Source: Echinicola shivajiensis
GTDB taxonomy: Bacteria > Bacteroidota > Bacteroidia > Cytophagales > Cyclobacteriaceae
Assembly (NCBI RefSeq): GCF_018642165.1
Contig: NZ_JAHHZM010000005.1
Location: 124,001-188,000 of the forward strand
Length of the DNA: 64,000 nucleotides
Direction: 5' to 3'
Numbering within the stretch: position 1 is the first letter of the stretch; each line of letters begins with the position of its first letter. Positions 1-10,102 of the stretch are shown piece by piece. Below the pieces are notes generated by a model, which made no database searches, was not told where the DNA came from, and worked only from the letters and a program-made list of their open reading frames with translations. Position numbers and translations under genes: made by a program.

Positions 1-413
1 TGTCCATCCTATTTAAACAGGCTTCAACATCAGCTATTACTGCCATTGGTATTTGGTTGTTTTTTACGGTGTTCTATCAAATAATCATAAATATTGCTGT
101 TAAGGCATTTGCTCCTGAAGTCAATGAAATATCACAAATTGAAATGTTGCATTTCAATGAGATGATATTAAATGTTTTAAGGTTGGCACCCAGTCAGCTA
201 TATAATGATGCCACTACTACTTTATTGATGCCCTCGGTAAGAAGTTTAGGACCAATCACCATGGAACAGATGGCAGGGGCAATCCCCTCACCACTTCCTC
301 TTAGGGAAAGTTTGGTGATTGTCTGGCCACAGTTGAGCGGACTAATTGCGTCTACAGTATTGTGTTTTGCACTTTCTTATTATTTCTTTATGAGGAGGGA
401 AATAAGGACTTAA
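1..413 (+). CDS. ABC-2 type transporter permease, C-terminal part (cut by window start)
   Basis: The reading frame is open from base 3 to the stop at 411-413, so this is the C-terminal end of a gene that starts outside the window. The last ~135 residues show a hydrophobic helix (IGIWLFFTVFYQIIINIAV), a long extracytoplasmic loop, and a final helix (VWPQLSGLIASTVLCFALSYYFFM) ending in a short basic tail (RREIRT). A large loop between the last helices and a basic C-terminus are typical of ABC-2 type permeases found with an ATPase subunit. The substrate cannot be told. It is on the same strand as the sugar locus but separated by over 1.2 kb, so it is probably not part of it. Confidence 0.6.
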   Translation, partial: SILFKQASTSAITAIGIWLFFTVFYQIIINIAVKAFAPEVNEISQIEMLHFNEMILNVLRLAPSQLYNDATTTLLMPSVRSLGPITMEQMAGAIPSPLPLRESLVIVWPQLSGLIASTVLCFALSYYFFMRREIRT

Positions 414-1652
414 TAGGAAATCTTGACCATTTTACTGGAGCCTACCTATTTAATCAATTGATCTAAATTTGAAATAATAACTATTGGTAGTCACTTTGTA
501 AGTGAGGAAGTAGTAAGGTGACCACGATGCTATATTTTTAGCAATTACTCCATCAATCTGCAAAGGTATTCCGAAAAGAAAAAGGATCAGGGGCAAGCTG
601 AATGCTTCCTTTCGTCAGCGCCCTTGACTTCTTTTTCTTTCCATTTTTAAATGGGATCCAAGAGGAGTGAATGTGGTGGTTTGGTCAATTTTTTATACTA
701 ACTCAGAAATAAGGGATTAGTTAATTTGCGTTCTTATTTCCAAAAAGGTTGTTATTTCGATTTTTCAGGGCATATGTTATAATTCCTGCATCTTGTAAAA
801 AATGGTGTCCAATTGTTGGGAAAGTATTTTAAGCAGTTATTTATAGCGGTCTTAGGTGGTATACAAAAAACCAGGTATAAATCTAGGCAAGGGGATAGTA
901 ATTGTCTTCTTATTTAGTTAATTAAAGGAAAGGGGGATTAGTCCTAATGAAGCTTTTTGAGATGATTTTTTTATTTGTTTTACCATATTTTAATCATTGA
1001 GTTTTTATTTTGAAGAAATTTAAGTGGCTCGGATTTTTAAAGTGGGATTGAAGTGGATTTTTGTAACTTTTCTCTTTTTTAAATTAGCTTGACTTGTACC
1101 AAAATATACAAATTTCACTTAATTCTGACATATTTTTTTTCTGCTCTAATGAAATTTAATATTCATAATGGCAATCAAATTTCTTTTCAAGCTAGGGCTC
1201 CACAATTACGCTGAAAAATGAGGAATCACCATTTTATAAAATATTCATCACAAAATGTAAAAAAAACATCAACCTAATTTGGATATATACAAAGATATTA
1301 CTGATTGTATTTTCCTGTTAAAGATTTTGTAAACTAAAGCATTTTTTATGTTTTTTTTTATTTAAGTTGTTGTTTTTCATGTTTTTGTGTCTTTTTCTTC
1401 TGAGTTGTTTTTCCAAGTAAACCATTTTAAGGATTGGTGTTTACATAATTATAGACCTTTTGGACATTCCTGCTAACGGAAAAGTGAGAGGTGAAGTAAT
1501 TTTAATTTCACACAGTTAGAAATACTAAATCAAGCCCTTAATTCAGCGTAGAGTGTTATCAAAAATTATCTACAATGAATTTTGGTCATTTTATTATGAC
1601 CAAGCGGATGAATGCAACCGAATAACCATTTTAACATCAATAAATCCAAAAT
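414..1652. other. AT-rich intergenic region upstream of the first susC
   Basis: No convincing gene was found in these 1.2 kb. The sequence is very AT-rich with long T runs at about 1070-1140 and 1330-1400. It separates the ABC permease from the first SusC gene and must carry the susC promoter, but I could not place one with confidence. The only clear structure is an imperfect inverted repeat at 575-640. Confidence 0.6.
575..640. terminator. imperfect inverted repeat, possible terminator
   Basis: The left arm (575-594, AAAGAAAAAGGATCAGGGGC) is nearly complementary to the right arm (619-640, ending in CTTTTTCTTT). The right arm ends T-rich, and the left arm is A-rich, so it could end transcription in either direction. 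It lies about 160 bases after the ABC permease stop. Confidence 0.35.
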
Positions 1653-4600
1653 ATGAAACCAAAAATTACACATTGGCTTTTAGCTAGAAAAAAATACTGG
1701 TTATTGGGAATAATAATTCTCATAGCATCGCAAGGTATTGCTCAAAATATTACGGTGAGCGGTCTTGTTGTCGACAAGTCGGGAGAAAGTCTACCAGGAG
1801 TTAATATTATTATTAAGGGGAGTACTAAAGGAACGATCACTGATCTGGATGGTAAATTTAGTATTGATGCTTCCAGTGAAGCTATACTGGTATTTTCCTT
1901 TTTGGGTTTTACTCCAAAGGAAGTGAAGGTAGGCAATCAGGATTTCCTAAATATTACCTTGGAAGAGGACCTTTCTGATCTGGATGAAGTGGTAGTGGTA
2001 GGCTACGGTACTGTAAAGAAAAGTGATCTTACAGGTTCAGTGGCTTCTGTCAAACCCGATGAGCTGAATTTGGGATCACTTCAAAATATCGACCAGATGC
2101 TGACAGGAAGGATGCCAGGTGTGCAGATTAACCAGAACAGTGCTGAGCCGGGAGGTTCTGTAAATGTAAGGATTAGGGGTGTTGGCTCTATTAATGCAGG
2201 GAATGAACCACTCTATGTGATCGATGGAATGCCTATTGATAATAGTCCATCTATATCAGGCTCAGGCTCGGGAATCAGTGATAACAGGAATCCGAAAAAT
2301 CCACTCAACTTGATCAATCCCAATGATATCGCTTCTATTGAGGTACTGAAAGATGCATCCGCTACCGCTATTTATGGTTCGAGAGGAGCGAACGGTGTCA
2401 TCATGATCACCACCAAAAGAGGAAGCAATAAGGGTACTCAGGTAACTTATGATTTTTCTGGAAGTCTTCAGCGAATGGCCAATAAAGTGGACTTGTTGAG
2501 CTCAACTGAATTTGCACAGGTGGTCAATGATATTCAAGAAGACAGCGGATTGGATCCATTGTATGATATGTCGCAAGTTACTGAGCAGTCTGATTGGTTG
2601 GATGAAGTTACCAGAACTGGTTATATACAAAATCACAATTTGGCCGTTAGCGGAGGGAATGACAAGAGCTCTTTCTATTCTTCTGTAAGTTATTATGACC
2701 AAAAAGGTATAGTGGTAAGTTCTGGCATGGAGCGTTTGTCTGCGAGATTAAATGCCGAATTTAAAGCCAGTGATAAGTTCCGTTATGGCGTCAACCTGAC
2801 CAATTCCTATGTGAAAAATGACAATGTACCTTTTGGTACCGGCTTTAATGCCAGTGCGGGGGTGATCAACTCGGCCATGGAAATCGACCCCACTATAGAC
2901 AAGTTCAATCCTGACGGAACACCCTATCAGGATTTTAGTATAGATATGGACAATCCCCTTATCATTGCAGATGTCTTTACAGAAGAAGAGAATACCAGGC
3001 TTTTGGGAAATGTTTTTGGTGAGTACACCATTATACCGGATCTTAATGCCAAGCTGACCTTGGGATTTGATAGGCTGAATGCCAGGAAGGATACTTATGT
3101 ACAGTCGACCACCAAGACAGGGATTGCCAATGGCAGTGGTATCGGGACCATCATCACTGGTGATAAATCCAATAAAATGCTCGAGGCCACTGTGAACTAT
3201 AAGAAGAGCTGGTCTGTCCACAATTTCAACTTTTTGGCCGGCTATACTTATCAGGACTTTATCAATAAGGGCTTTAGTGGTACCATTGATGGCTTTCCTT
3301 CAGATGCACTGTTGACCAATAATTTTGGTCTTGGAAATACAGAAAGGGATGAGGTAAACAGCTACAAAAACTCCAATAAGCTGATCTCATACCTTACAAG
3401 GGTCAATTACGACTATAATAGTAAATACTATATTACTTTTTCCATGCGAGCTGATGGTTCTTCCAAGTTTGGGGAAAACAATAAATATGGTTATTTCCCA
3501 AGTATGGCACTGTCATGGAGGGTTTCACAAGAGTCTTTTCTTTCCAGTTCAGAAGTGGTTACCAACCTAAAATTAAGAACCAGCTGGGGAAAAACCGGTA
3601 ACCAAAGTATCGGGAATTTCATGTCACTTTCCACTTTAGGGGCTGGGGGACTGGCCTTGATCAATGGCCTGCAGCAGCAAGGAATTACGGCAACGAGGAT
3701 TCCTAACCCGAATTTGAAATGGGAAACGACCACACAGTTTGATATAGGAGTGGACTTGGAACTTTGGGCAGGACGTTTAAATTTCGTCGCAGATTATTTT
3801 ATCCGAAATACGGATGATTTATTGCTCAACCTTCCCCTACCAAAATCTTCAGGTTTTAATTCGATATTGGACAATGTGGGTTCTGTAGAAAACAAAGGAT
3901 TTGAACTGGCCATTGAATCTTATAATATAGACGGACAAAAGTTTGCTTGGACAACAAGTTTTAATTTTACCAAGGTGAAGAATACAGTGACTGATTTGGC
4001 CGGAAGTGACCAGATCCTTCAGGGAGGACTGCCATTTACTTCTGATATTACAATAGTAACCGAAGGTCAACCGCTTAATAGTTACTATGGACATATTGTA
4101 GATGGTATATGGCAAGAAGGTGAAGATATCGCCAATTCGGCACAGCCTAATGCCCAGCCAGGTTATCCGAAATTTAGGGATATCAGTGGACCTGAAGGGG
4201 TGCCAGATGGAGCGATCAGTGATGCAGATAAAACGGTTATTGGAAGCCCGTTTCCTGATTTTTCTTTGGGATTACGTAATAATTTCCAGTATGGAAGGTT
4301 GAATTTGGATGTGTTCTTTGCCGGAGACTTTGGGCAAAGTTTACTTAACCAAAATTTATTGAATTCTCTTTATCCAATCGATCCAGGAAGAAACCGTTTG
4401 GCGGAGCCCCTGTTGAACAGGTGGACGCCTCAAAATCCAAGCAATGTATGGCCATCCGGTGTAAACCCAACCTCTTATGGAGGAAGCACGGTAAATAGTC
4501 TTTCAGTGGAAGATGCTACATTCATTCGCTTAAGGAACTTGAGATTAAGCTATGACTTCAATGTGGCCAATCATAAATTTCTACGAGGGGTGAACTTTTA

Positions 4601-4754
4601 CCTTCAGGGAAGCAATCTATTGTTGATCACTGACTATATGGGCTTTGACCCTGAGGTCAATTCCCTGAACAATGGAGCGAATTCAGCTAGGGCTGATTAT
4701 AACGCCTATCCTAATGCTAGAACCTATAGTTTGGGATGTAGACTTTCCTTTTAA
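1653..4754 (+). CDS. SusC/RagA-family TonB-dependent outer-membrane transporter
   Basis: This 1033-residue protein should form the outer-membrane barrel that imports glycan fragments using TonB energy, with the SusD partner encoded 29 bases downstream as its lid. A signal peptide covers about residues 1-31 (ending GIAQ). A carboxypeptidase-regulatory-like domain covers about 35-110 (LPGVNIIIKGSTKGTITD). The TonB-box-like segment DEVVVVGYG is at 111-119, and the plug follows to about 257 with the family motif LKDASATAIYGSRGANG. The remainder is beta-barrel, ending in an aromatic residue (RLSF). The length is normal for SusC. It begins the first gene group of the sulfated-glycan locus; the substrate is not known. 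Confidence 0.96.
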   Translation: MKPKITHWLLARKKYWLLGIIILIASQGIAQNITVSGLVVDKSGESLPGVNIIIKGSTKGTITDLDGKFSIDASSEAILVFSFLGFTPKEVKVGNQDFLNITLEEDLSDLDEVVVVGYGTVKKSDLTGSVASVKPDELNLGSLQNIDQMLTGRMPGVQINQNSAEPGGSVNVRIRGVGSINAGNEPLYVIDGMPIDNSPSISGSGSGISDNRNPKNPLNLINPNDIASIEVLKDASATAIYGSRGANGVIMITTKRGSNKGTQVTYDFSGSLQRMANKVDLLSSTEFAQVVNDIQEDSGLDPLYDMSQVTEQSDWLDEVTRTGYIQNHNLAVSGGNDKSSFYSSVSYYDQKGIVVSSGMERLSARLNAEFKASDKFRYGVNLTNSYVKNDNVPFGTGFNASAGVINSAMEIDPTIDKFNPDGTPYQDFSIDMDNPLIIADVFTEEENTRLLGNVFGEYTIIPDLNAKLTLGFDRLNARKDTYVQSTTKTGIANGSGIGTIITGDKSNKMLEATVNYKKSWSVHNFNFLAGYTYQDFINKGFSGTIDGFPSDALLTNNFGLGNTERDEVNSYKNSNKLISYLTRVNYDYNSKYYITFSMRADGSSKFGENNKYGYFPSMALSWRVSQESFLSSSEVVTNLKLRTSWGKTGNQSIGNFMSLSTLGAGGLALINGLQQQGITATRIPNPNLKWETTTQFDIGVDLELWAGRLNFVADYFIRNTDDLLLNLPLPKSSGFNSILDNVGSVENKGFELAIESYNIDGQKFAWTTSFNFTKVKNTVTDLAGSDQILQGGLPFTSDITIVTEGQPLNSYYGHIVDGIWQEGEDIANSAQPNAQPGYPKFRDISGPEGVPDGAISDADKTVIGSPFPDFSLGLRNNFQYGRLNLDVFFAGDFGQSLLNQNLLNSLYPIDPGRNRLAEPLLNRWTPQNPSNVWPSGVNPTSYGGSTVNSLSVEDATFIRLRNLRLSYDFNVANHKFLRGVNFYLQGSNLLLITDYMGFDPEVNSLNNGANSARADYNAYPNARTYSLGCRLSF

Positions 4755-4783
4755 GTTACGCTGTAAATTAAAATTGAAAACAA

Positions 4784-6205
4784 ATGAAAAAATATAGTTT
4801 ATATATCGCTGGATTGTTGCTGATGACCACCTTTACTGCTTGTGAAGAGCAGCTGGTTGAAGAACCTTATGACCAGCTTAGCCCCAGCAATATTCTTAAT
4901 AATGAGGTGGGATTGGAATCTTTGTTAACATCTGCCTATGGATTTATGCAAGTCCATCGATTTGGACTTATCCAGTGGCACTATCTCGAAGAAGGTCCTT
5001 CTGATCTGTTTTTCGAATCAGGAGGCGGTCAAGCCCGGGATGCGGCATTTATACAGGATTTCACTTTTAATTCCGAGCATCCTTGGATAGGAGGTGTTTA
5101 TAATGGCAGATGGAATGCCATTAGGGATGTCAATTTGTTTTTGGATAATGTGGAGGCGGTGAATTATTCCCAAGCAGATAAAGACGTGAGAATAGCTGAA
5201 GCCAGATTTATACGTGCCTTTAGTTACTACTTGTTGACCAAGTGGTTTGGGGAAGTGCCATTGACACTAAGCAGCACTCCTGAGCTATATCCTGCAAAGA
5301 CTCCTTCCAATGAGATGAACCAATTTATTGAGTCCGAGCTACGTGCTGCTGCGAATGGACTGCCGCCAATTCAAGTGGAAGCCAACAGGATCACAAAAGG
5401 AGCTGCTTTGGGCATATTGACCAAGTTTTTCCTCAATACCAAACAATGGCAGAAATGTGTGGATGCTGCAGATGAGCTTATTGACTTAGAGATATATGAT
5501 TTATATCCTGATTACAAAAGCATGTTTGCTCCGGAAAATGAGGTCAATTCAGAATTTATCTTTGTAATGCCTCAGACCCGGGATGCAAGTGGTATGGGTA
5601 CGGAGTGGCTATCACTTTCCCTTCCTCCTGCTTATCCAATTGAGGGACCAAACTTTGCCGCACAATTCAGGTATTATGATGCCTTTGTCAACTCTTTCGC
5701 CGAAGAGGACAGCAGAAAGAGCCTGATACTTACCAGTTATGTCAGGACTGACGGCCAGCCTGTGCAGCTATTGGGGAATGACAATTCCAGAAGTTTCAAA
5801 TTCTTGGATCCTAACCGTATAGGAGCTGATCAGGAAAATGATTTCCCTATGGTGAGATATGCGGATATTTTACTTAGCAAGGCAGAGGCATTGAATGAAC
5901 TGCAAGGCCCCAATCAAGAAAGTATAGACTTGATTAACCGTGTTCGGTTGAGGGCGGGTGAGAATATGGAATTACTACAATTGACCAACTTTGATCAAAG
6001 TGCCTTGAGAGACCATATTTTGCAGGAAAGGGCATGGGAGTTTTACTCTGAGACCAAAAGAAGAAGTGATCTCTTAAGACATGGAAAGTTCATTGACAGG
6101 GCATTGGAAAGAGGAAAGGATGCCAAGCCATACAACGTATTGTATCCCATACCACAAGGGGAAATTAATGCCAATGAAAATCTCGTTCAAAACGATGGAT
6201 ATTGA
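4784..6205 (+). CDS. SusD/RagB-family surface glycan-binding lipoprotein
   Basis: At 473 residues it is a normal SusD. It starts with a lipoprotein signal whose lipobox Cys is residue 20 (TTFTAC), followed by acidic residues (EEQLVEEP) of the kind linked to surface export in Bacteroidota. Family features include the helical repeat with RFIRAFSYYLLTKWFGEVPL and the C-terminal segment LQERAWEFYSETKRRSDLLR, closing with VLYPIPQGEINANENLVQN. It lies 29 bases after the SusC gene and should cap that barrel. A hairpin directly after the stop probably lowers read-through into the sulfatase gene. Confidence 0.96.
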   Translation: MKKYSLYIAGLLLMTTFTACEEQLVEEPYDQLSPSNILNNEVGLESLLTSAYGFMQVHRFGLIQWHYLEEGPSDLFFESGGGQARDAAFIQDFTFNSEHPWIGGVYNGRWNAIRDVNLFLDNVEAVNYSQADKDVRIAEARFIRAFSYYLLTKWFGEVPLTLSSTPELYPAKTPSNEMNQFIESELRAAANGLPPIQVEANRITKGAALGILTKFFLNTKQWQKCVDAADELIDLEIYDLYPDYKSMFAPENEVNSEFIFVMPQTRDASGMGTEWLSLSLPPAYPIEGPNFAAQFRYYDAFVNSFAEEDSRKSLILTSYVRTDGQPVQLLGNDNSRSFKFLDPNRIGADQENDFPMVRYADILLSKAEALNELQGPNQESIDLINRVRLRAGENMELLQLTNFDQSALRDHILQERAWEFYSETKRRSDLLRHGKFIDRALERGKDAKPYNVLYPIPQGEINANENLVQNDGY

Positions 6206-6272
6206 GGGTTAAGGTCAGTCGGCCGATGCTATTCATCCCGCTTGGGGTGGGAGCTTCGGCTGACCCTTTTTA
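6202..6272 (+). terminator. hairpin terminator, copy 1 of a repeated element
   Basis: The left arm GGTCAGTCGGCCGATGCT (6213-6230) pairs imperfectly with AGCTTCGGCTGACC (6253-6266), followed by a run of five Ts. It starts at the susD stop codon. The leading sequence TTGAGGGTTAAGGTCAGTC is repeated at 21990-22008, where it also starts a hairpin. It probably attenuates transcription between susD and the sulfatase genes. Confidence 0.7.
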
Positions 6273-6299
6273 ATGGTTTTAGTAAAATGGTCCAAAACA

Positions 6300-7709
6300 A
6301 TGAATATAAAAGCATCAATAAAATACAATAACTTTATTTTTCTAAATTTCAGCTTATTGCTGCTTGTTCTGTTGTCATCATGTACAAGTGAGGAAAGTAG
6401 GCATGAAGCCAAAAAGCCAAACATTATTGTTATCTATACTGATGATATGGGAATTGGAGATTTGTCCTGTTATAACAGCGGATGGGTCAAAACACCTCAT
6501 ATAGATAAATTAGCAGCTAAGGGCATTAAGTTTAATCATTATTACGCCGGTTCCCCAGTGTGCTCACCATCTAGGGTTTCGATTACTACTGGAATGTTTC
6601 CTACTGAATGGGGCATCAATACATATTTGCATGATAGGAAAGGAAATGCTCGATGTGAACAATTAGACTATCTTGATGTTTCTACACCATCGATGGCCAG
6701 AGTGCTCAAGCAAATAGGATATAAAACCAGCCATGTAGGAAAATGGCATATGGGAGGAGGGAGAGATGTCGATGATGCGCCCCAAATTACTGAATATGGT
6801 TTTGATGAATATACTACGACTTATGAAGGTCCTGATCCCGATGAGTTGATCACAGCTTCCAACTGGATATGGAGTAAGCAAGACAGTATAAAAAGGTGGG
6901 AAAGAACGGGGTATTTTGTGGACAAAACCTTAGACTTTTTATCCAGAAATCAAGATAAACCTTGTTTTGTCAACTTGTGGCCCGATGATATGCATGATCC
7001 TTGGATTCCCAGTGACGAGTTTTATGATAAAAGGGAGACTTGGCCTAGTAAGCCAAATTTTGTTCCTGTTTTAGAAGAGTATGACCGTCAGATAGGAAGG
7101 TTGATGTCTGGACTGGAAGAGATGGGAATTATGGAAAATACATTGATTATTTTTACAAGCGACAATGGAGCCTATCCGACTTACGAGCAGATCAGAACAA
7201 ACAGTCAGCGTGGAGCTAAAAACAGCCTCTATGAAGGTGGAATCCGTATGCCTTTCATAGTTAGTTGGCCAGAGGTGATTACTCCCGGAAAGACGGACAA
7301 TGAAAGTGTAATTTGCTCTGTGGACCTTTTGCCGACTTTATGTGCTATTACAGGGGCAAGGCTTCCTGATGGATTTGATCTTGCAGGACAGGATATGAGT
7401 GATGCACTTTTGGGGATAAATACCCAAAGCAGACAAAAAGATATTATGTGGGATTTTGGTAGGAACCAACATTTTGGAAGGCCTCATAGACCCTACCACC
7501 AAAGCCCTCATCTAGCTATCAGGAGAGATGATTGGAAATTATTGATCAATTCGGACAGCAGTAGACTAGAATTATATGACATAAAAAAAGACCCTAATGA
7601 AACTACCAATATAGCTGACCAATACAAAGGTTTGGCAGGAGAGTTGAGCCATGAAGTGATCAACTGGTATTTCACAAAAAGGGTGGTTAGAGAAGAAAGA
7701 AATAATTAG
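6300..7709 (+). CDS. S1-family sulfatase lipoprotein (CSPSR)
   Basis: A formylglycine-dependent sulfatase removing sulfate esters from glycan fragments, probably periplasmic or surface-anchored. From the ATG at 6300 it begins with a clean lipoprotein signal (lipobox Cys28, LLSSC); an ATG 27 bases earlier would add a poor N-terminus. Calcium-binding Asp48-Asp49 (YTDDMG) are present, the catalytic Cys88 lies in CSPSR and is followed by VSITTG, GKWHMGGG carries the Lys/His pair, and the C-terminal metal site is TSDNGA. The length of 469 residues is normal. It is clearly paralogous to the sulfatase at 28165 (shared GKWHMGGGRDV and YGFD), which ties this group to the later cluster. It follows the hairpin after susD. 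Confidence 0.94.
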   Translation: MNIKASIKYNNFIFLNFSLLLLVLLSSCTSEESRHEAKKPNIIVIYTDDMGIGDLSCYNSGWVKTPHIDKLAAKGIKFNHYYAGSPVCSPSRVSITTGMFPTEWGINTYLHDRKGNARCEQLDYLDVSTPSMARVLKQIGYKTSHVGKWHMGGGRDVDDAPQITEYGFDEYTTTYEGPDPDELITASNWIWSKQDSIKRWERTGYFVDKTLDFLSRNQDKPCFVNLWPDDMHDPWIPSDEFYDKRETWPSKPNFVPVLEEYDRQIGRLMSGLEEMGIMENTLIIFTSDNGAYPTYEQIRTNSQRGAKNSLYEGGIRMPFIVSWPEVITPGKTDNESVICSVDLLPTLCAITGARLPDGFDLAGQDMSDALLGINTQSRQKDIMWDFGRNQHFGRPHRPYHQSPHLAIRRDDWKLLINSDSSRLELYDIKKDPNETTNIADQYKGLAGELSHEVINWYFTKRVVREERNN

Positions 7710-8272
7710 GAAACTCAAATAGCCCAATAAATAGTACAAAACTTGAAATTGAATTATTCATTATTGTATTGATTTATTGTCCAATGGAATCTAACTGTTG
7801 AAACCAATTGTTTGTAGGACAGTGGTAGCAAAGGGTTGGTTTAGACTATGGATCTAGATGAAGCCATTTATCAATTTTTTTAGGGATTTTGGAAGGACCG
7901 GCCAGGATATAACTGGTCGGTCTGATTGTACTTATTGAGTTTACTTTTGCTATTTGTGGGAGTTATCAAAAGGATGGTAATTATTAGGCAGAGAAAGTAT
8001 TCTTACTTTTAGTTTTTTCAGTTGAGAATAAAGTGCCCATTAACTTGATCATGAAAAATACCTAGTTATCCGAAATCATTTATTAGCGGTTTAGTTATTG
8101 AATCATCTCTTATAGAATACTACCGAACGGAATTGTTTTTCTTTGCTATTCCGTGTAAATGCCTATCAGCTAAGGTACAGGAAAGACATCGGATGATCAT
8201 AAAAATCAATTTATTGTGCTGTTATTTAATAGGATTGTTATTTTGGACAAGATTTTAAATGGAAAAAACTAT
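7710..8272. other. intergenic region between two sulfatases
   Basis: About 560 bases with no credible gene. One strong stem-loop lies at 7896-7922. The rest is AT-rich and probably carries a promoter for the next sulfatase. Confidence 0.55.
7896..7922 (+). terminator. stem-loop, terminator-like
   Basis: GACCGGCCAG pairs with CTGGTCGGTC (one G-U pair) around a 7-base loop. It lies about 190 bases after the first sulfatase stop. No T-run follows, so it could be a weak terminator or an mRNA-end stabiliser. Confidence 0.5.
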
Positions 8273-9871
8273 ATGAAAGCTTTTTACCTACATTTATTTC
8301 CAATAATTTTTCTTGCTTTTTTTAGCTGCACAGAGGAAAAGCAGGACTTTAAATCTCCCAATATTCTATTTGTAATTAGTGATGATCAATCTTTTTCCCA
8401 CACTAGTTTTTCTGGAAGTAGCTTTGTTGATACACCTGCCTTTGATAGGATAGCCAGCGAAGGTGTCTATTTTGCCCATTGTATTGCGGGATCTCCTGGT
8501 TGTGCCCCATCAAGAAGTTCAATAGTTACGGGAAGGTATCCTTGGCAAAATGAACAATCTGGCCAACATGCTTCTTCTTGGTTAAAGAAGTATGTACCAT
8601 TTATAGATGTTTTGGGTGAAAATGGCTATATGACAGGAAGGACAGGAAAAGGGGTGGCTCCTTTTCAATATGCCAGCAGCCCTAAAGACTCACTTTGGAG
8701 AACTACAGATGCGGGGGGGATTGCCCATTCCAATATTCGCTATGAAGATGATAAAGAGGGGATTGAAGGATATGCAAAAGGAGTAAGTGGATTAGATTAT
8801 TTTGAGAATTTTAAACACTTTATCGAAAATAAGAAAAAGGATCAGCCTTTCTTTTTTTGGTTTGGACCTTCTGAACCCCATAGGGCCTATGAAAAAGGTT
8901 CCTGGAAAAGAATGGGGAAGAATTTGGAGGATGTGGAGGTGCCAGGATTTCTTCCTGATAACGACGAAATACGAGGCGATTTATTGGACTATGCCGTGGA
9001 GATTGAATGGTTTGACAAGCATCTGGGAAAAATGTTAAAGTACTTGGAAGACATCGGAGAATTGGAAAACACCATCGTGATCGTCACTTCTGATAATGGA
9101 AAACCCTTCCCTAGGGCCAAGGCCAATGCCTATGAGTATGGTATTCATGTGCCCATGGCTGTGAGATACCCTAAAGCGTTTCCCGGAGGAAGAGTTATTG
9201 ATGCACCCATATCCTTTGTTGACATTGCTCCAACTATTTTGGAAATAGCTGGCGCATCTCCAGAAGGGATGATGCCCATTACAGGTGAAAGCTTTTTGAA
9301 GCTCCTTACTTCAGAAGGAATAAATGAAAAGATCTTTTCCTATGCCTATTCAGGCCGAGAGCGTCATTCATCTTCTAGGTATAAAAATTGGGGATATCCC
9401 CAAAGAGCGATTCGCAGCAGAGATTACTTATATATTTGGAATATGAAGCCCGAGAGATGGCCCGCAGGAGCCCCTCAAAAATATAACCCTAAGGATACCG
9501 TACAGCTATTACCGATAAACGGTATTGGCTCCGATGGTAAATATATAGCCCAAAGTGCCTATACGGACATTGATGATTGCCCTACTAAGACCTATCTATT
9601 GGAGCATGGTGGAGATAGTGATATACAGCCTTATCTGGATTTGGCCATAGCAAAAAGACCAGAATTTGAATTGTATGATATTCGAAAAGACCCTGATTGT
9701 CTGAAAAACTTGGTTGGTAAGGAAGGATTCACTAAAGTGGAGGAAACATTAAATAAAGCTTTAGTAGCTGAACTTATAAGGACCCAAGATCCCAGAGTTG
9801 TGGGGCCTAAAAAGGATGTTTTTGATACGTATAAGCGATATTCCCCTATTAGAAGTTTTCCTAAACCATAA
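8273..9871 (+). CDS. S1-family sulfatase, sulfamidase-like (CAPSR)
   Basis: Predicted formylglycine-dependent sulfatase, 532 residues from the ATG at 8273, which gives a lipoprotein signal with lipobox Cys19 (AFFSC). The ATG at 8216 would add 19 residues that spoil the signal. Metal-site Asp37-Asp38 (ISDDQS), catalytic Cys77 in CAPSR followed by SSIVTG, GPSEPH, and TSDNGKPFPRAKA are visible. The pattern (GSPGCAPSR, GRYPWQNEQSG, DNGKPFPRAKA) recalls N-sulfoglucosamine sulfohydrolase-like sulfatases. Oddly, the usual GKWH is replaced by TGKGVAPF, so the Lys is kept but the His is not at that place. Neighbours suggest it acts on the same glycan as the other sulfatases. Confidence 0.92.
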   Translation: MKAFYLHLFPIIFLAFFSCTEEKQDFKSPNILFVISDDQSFSHTSFSGSSFVDTPAFDRIASEGVYFAHCIAGSPGCAPSRSSIVTGRYPWQNEQSGQHASSWLKKYVPFIDVLGENGYMTGRTGKGVAPFQYASSPKDSLWRTTDAGGIAHSNIRYEDDKEGIEGYAKGVSGLDYFENFKHFIENKKKDQPFFFWFGPSEPHRAYEKGSWKRMGKNLEDVEVPGFLPDNDEIRGDLLDYAVEIEWFDKHLGKMLKYLEDIGELENTIVIVTSDNGKPFPRAKANAYEYGIHVPMAVRYPKAFPGGRVIDAPISFVDIAPTILEIAGASPEGMMPITGESFLKLLTSEGINEKIFSYAYSGRERHSSSRYKNWGYPQRAIRSRDYLYIWNMKPERWPAGAPQKYNPKDTVQLLPINGIGSDGKYIAQSAYTDIDDCPTKTYLLEHGGDSDIQPYLDLAIAKRPEFELYDIRKDPDCLKNLVGKEGFTKVEETLNKALVAELIRTQDPRVVGPKKDVFDTYKRYSPIRSFPKP

Positions 9872-10003
9872 TAGGGATAGTTCACTGTGGCACATATGAT
9901 TGGATAAGGAGGGGGAAGTGGATGGTGAATATTGTTTTTAGGTTATTTTTTATTGAAGAATTGTACTTTTTGGGAAAATCATTGACCCTTGGGTCAGAGT
10001 ATA

Positions 10004-10061
10004 CCCAGCTTTACCCCAGCTTTGATGCAGCTTTGCCCCAGCTTTGGTATGGCTTTGCCTC
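10004..10061. repeat. degenerate tandem repeat of about 11-12 bases
   Basis: Five imperfect copies of a CCCAGCTTTG-like unit lie in a row: CCCAGCTTTAC, CCCAGCTTTGATG, CAGCTTTGC, CCCAGCTTTGGTATG, GCTTTGCC. It is non-coding. Its role is unknown. Confidence 0.55.
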
Positions 10062-10102
10062 GTCCTAAAATAGCTGGTTTGTGAAATTGTTTAGCTGTTT
10101 AA

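Noticed and set aside
2748-3221. 157-codon - strand open frame inside the first susC
   Set aside because: Fully within a clear SusC gene on the other strand; a shadow of its codon use.
9983-9996. Palindrome TGACCC/GGGTCA as an operator
   Set aside because: Single short palindrome with no gene start close by.
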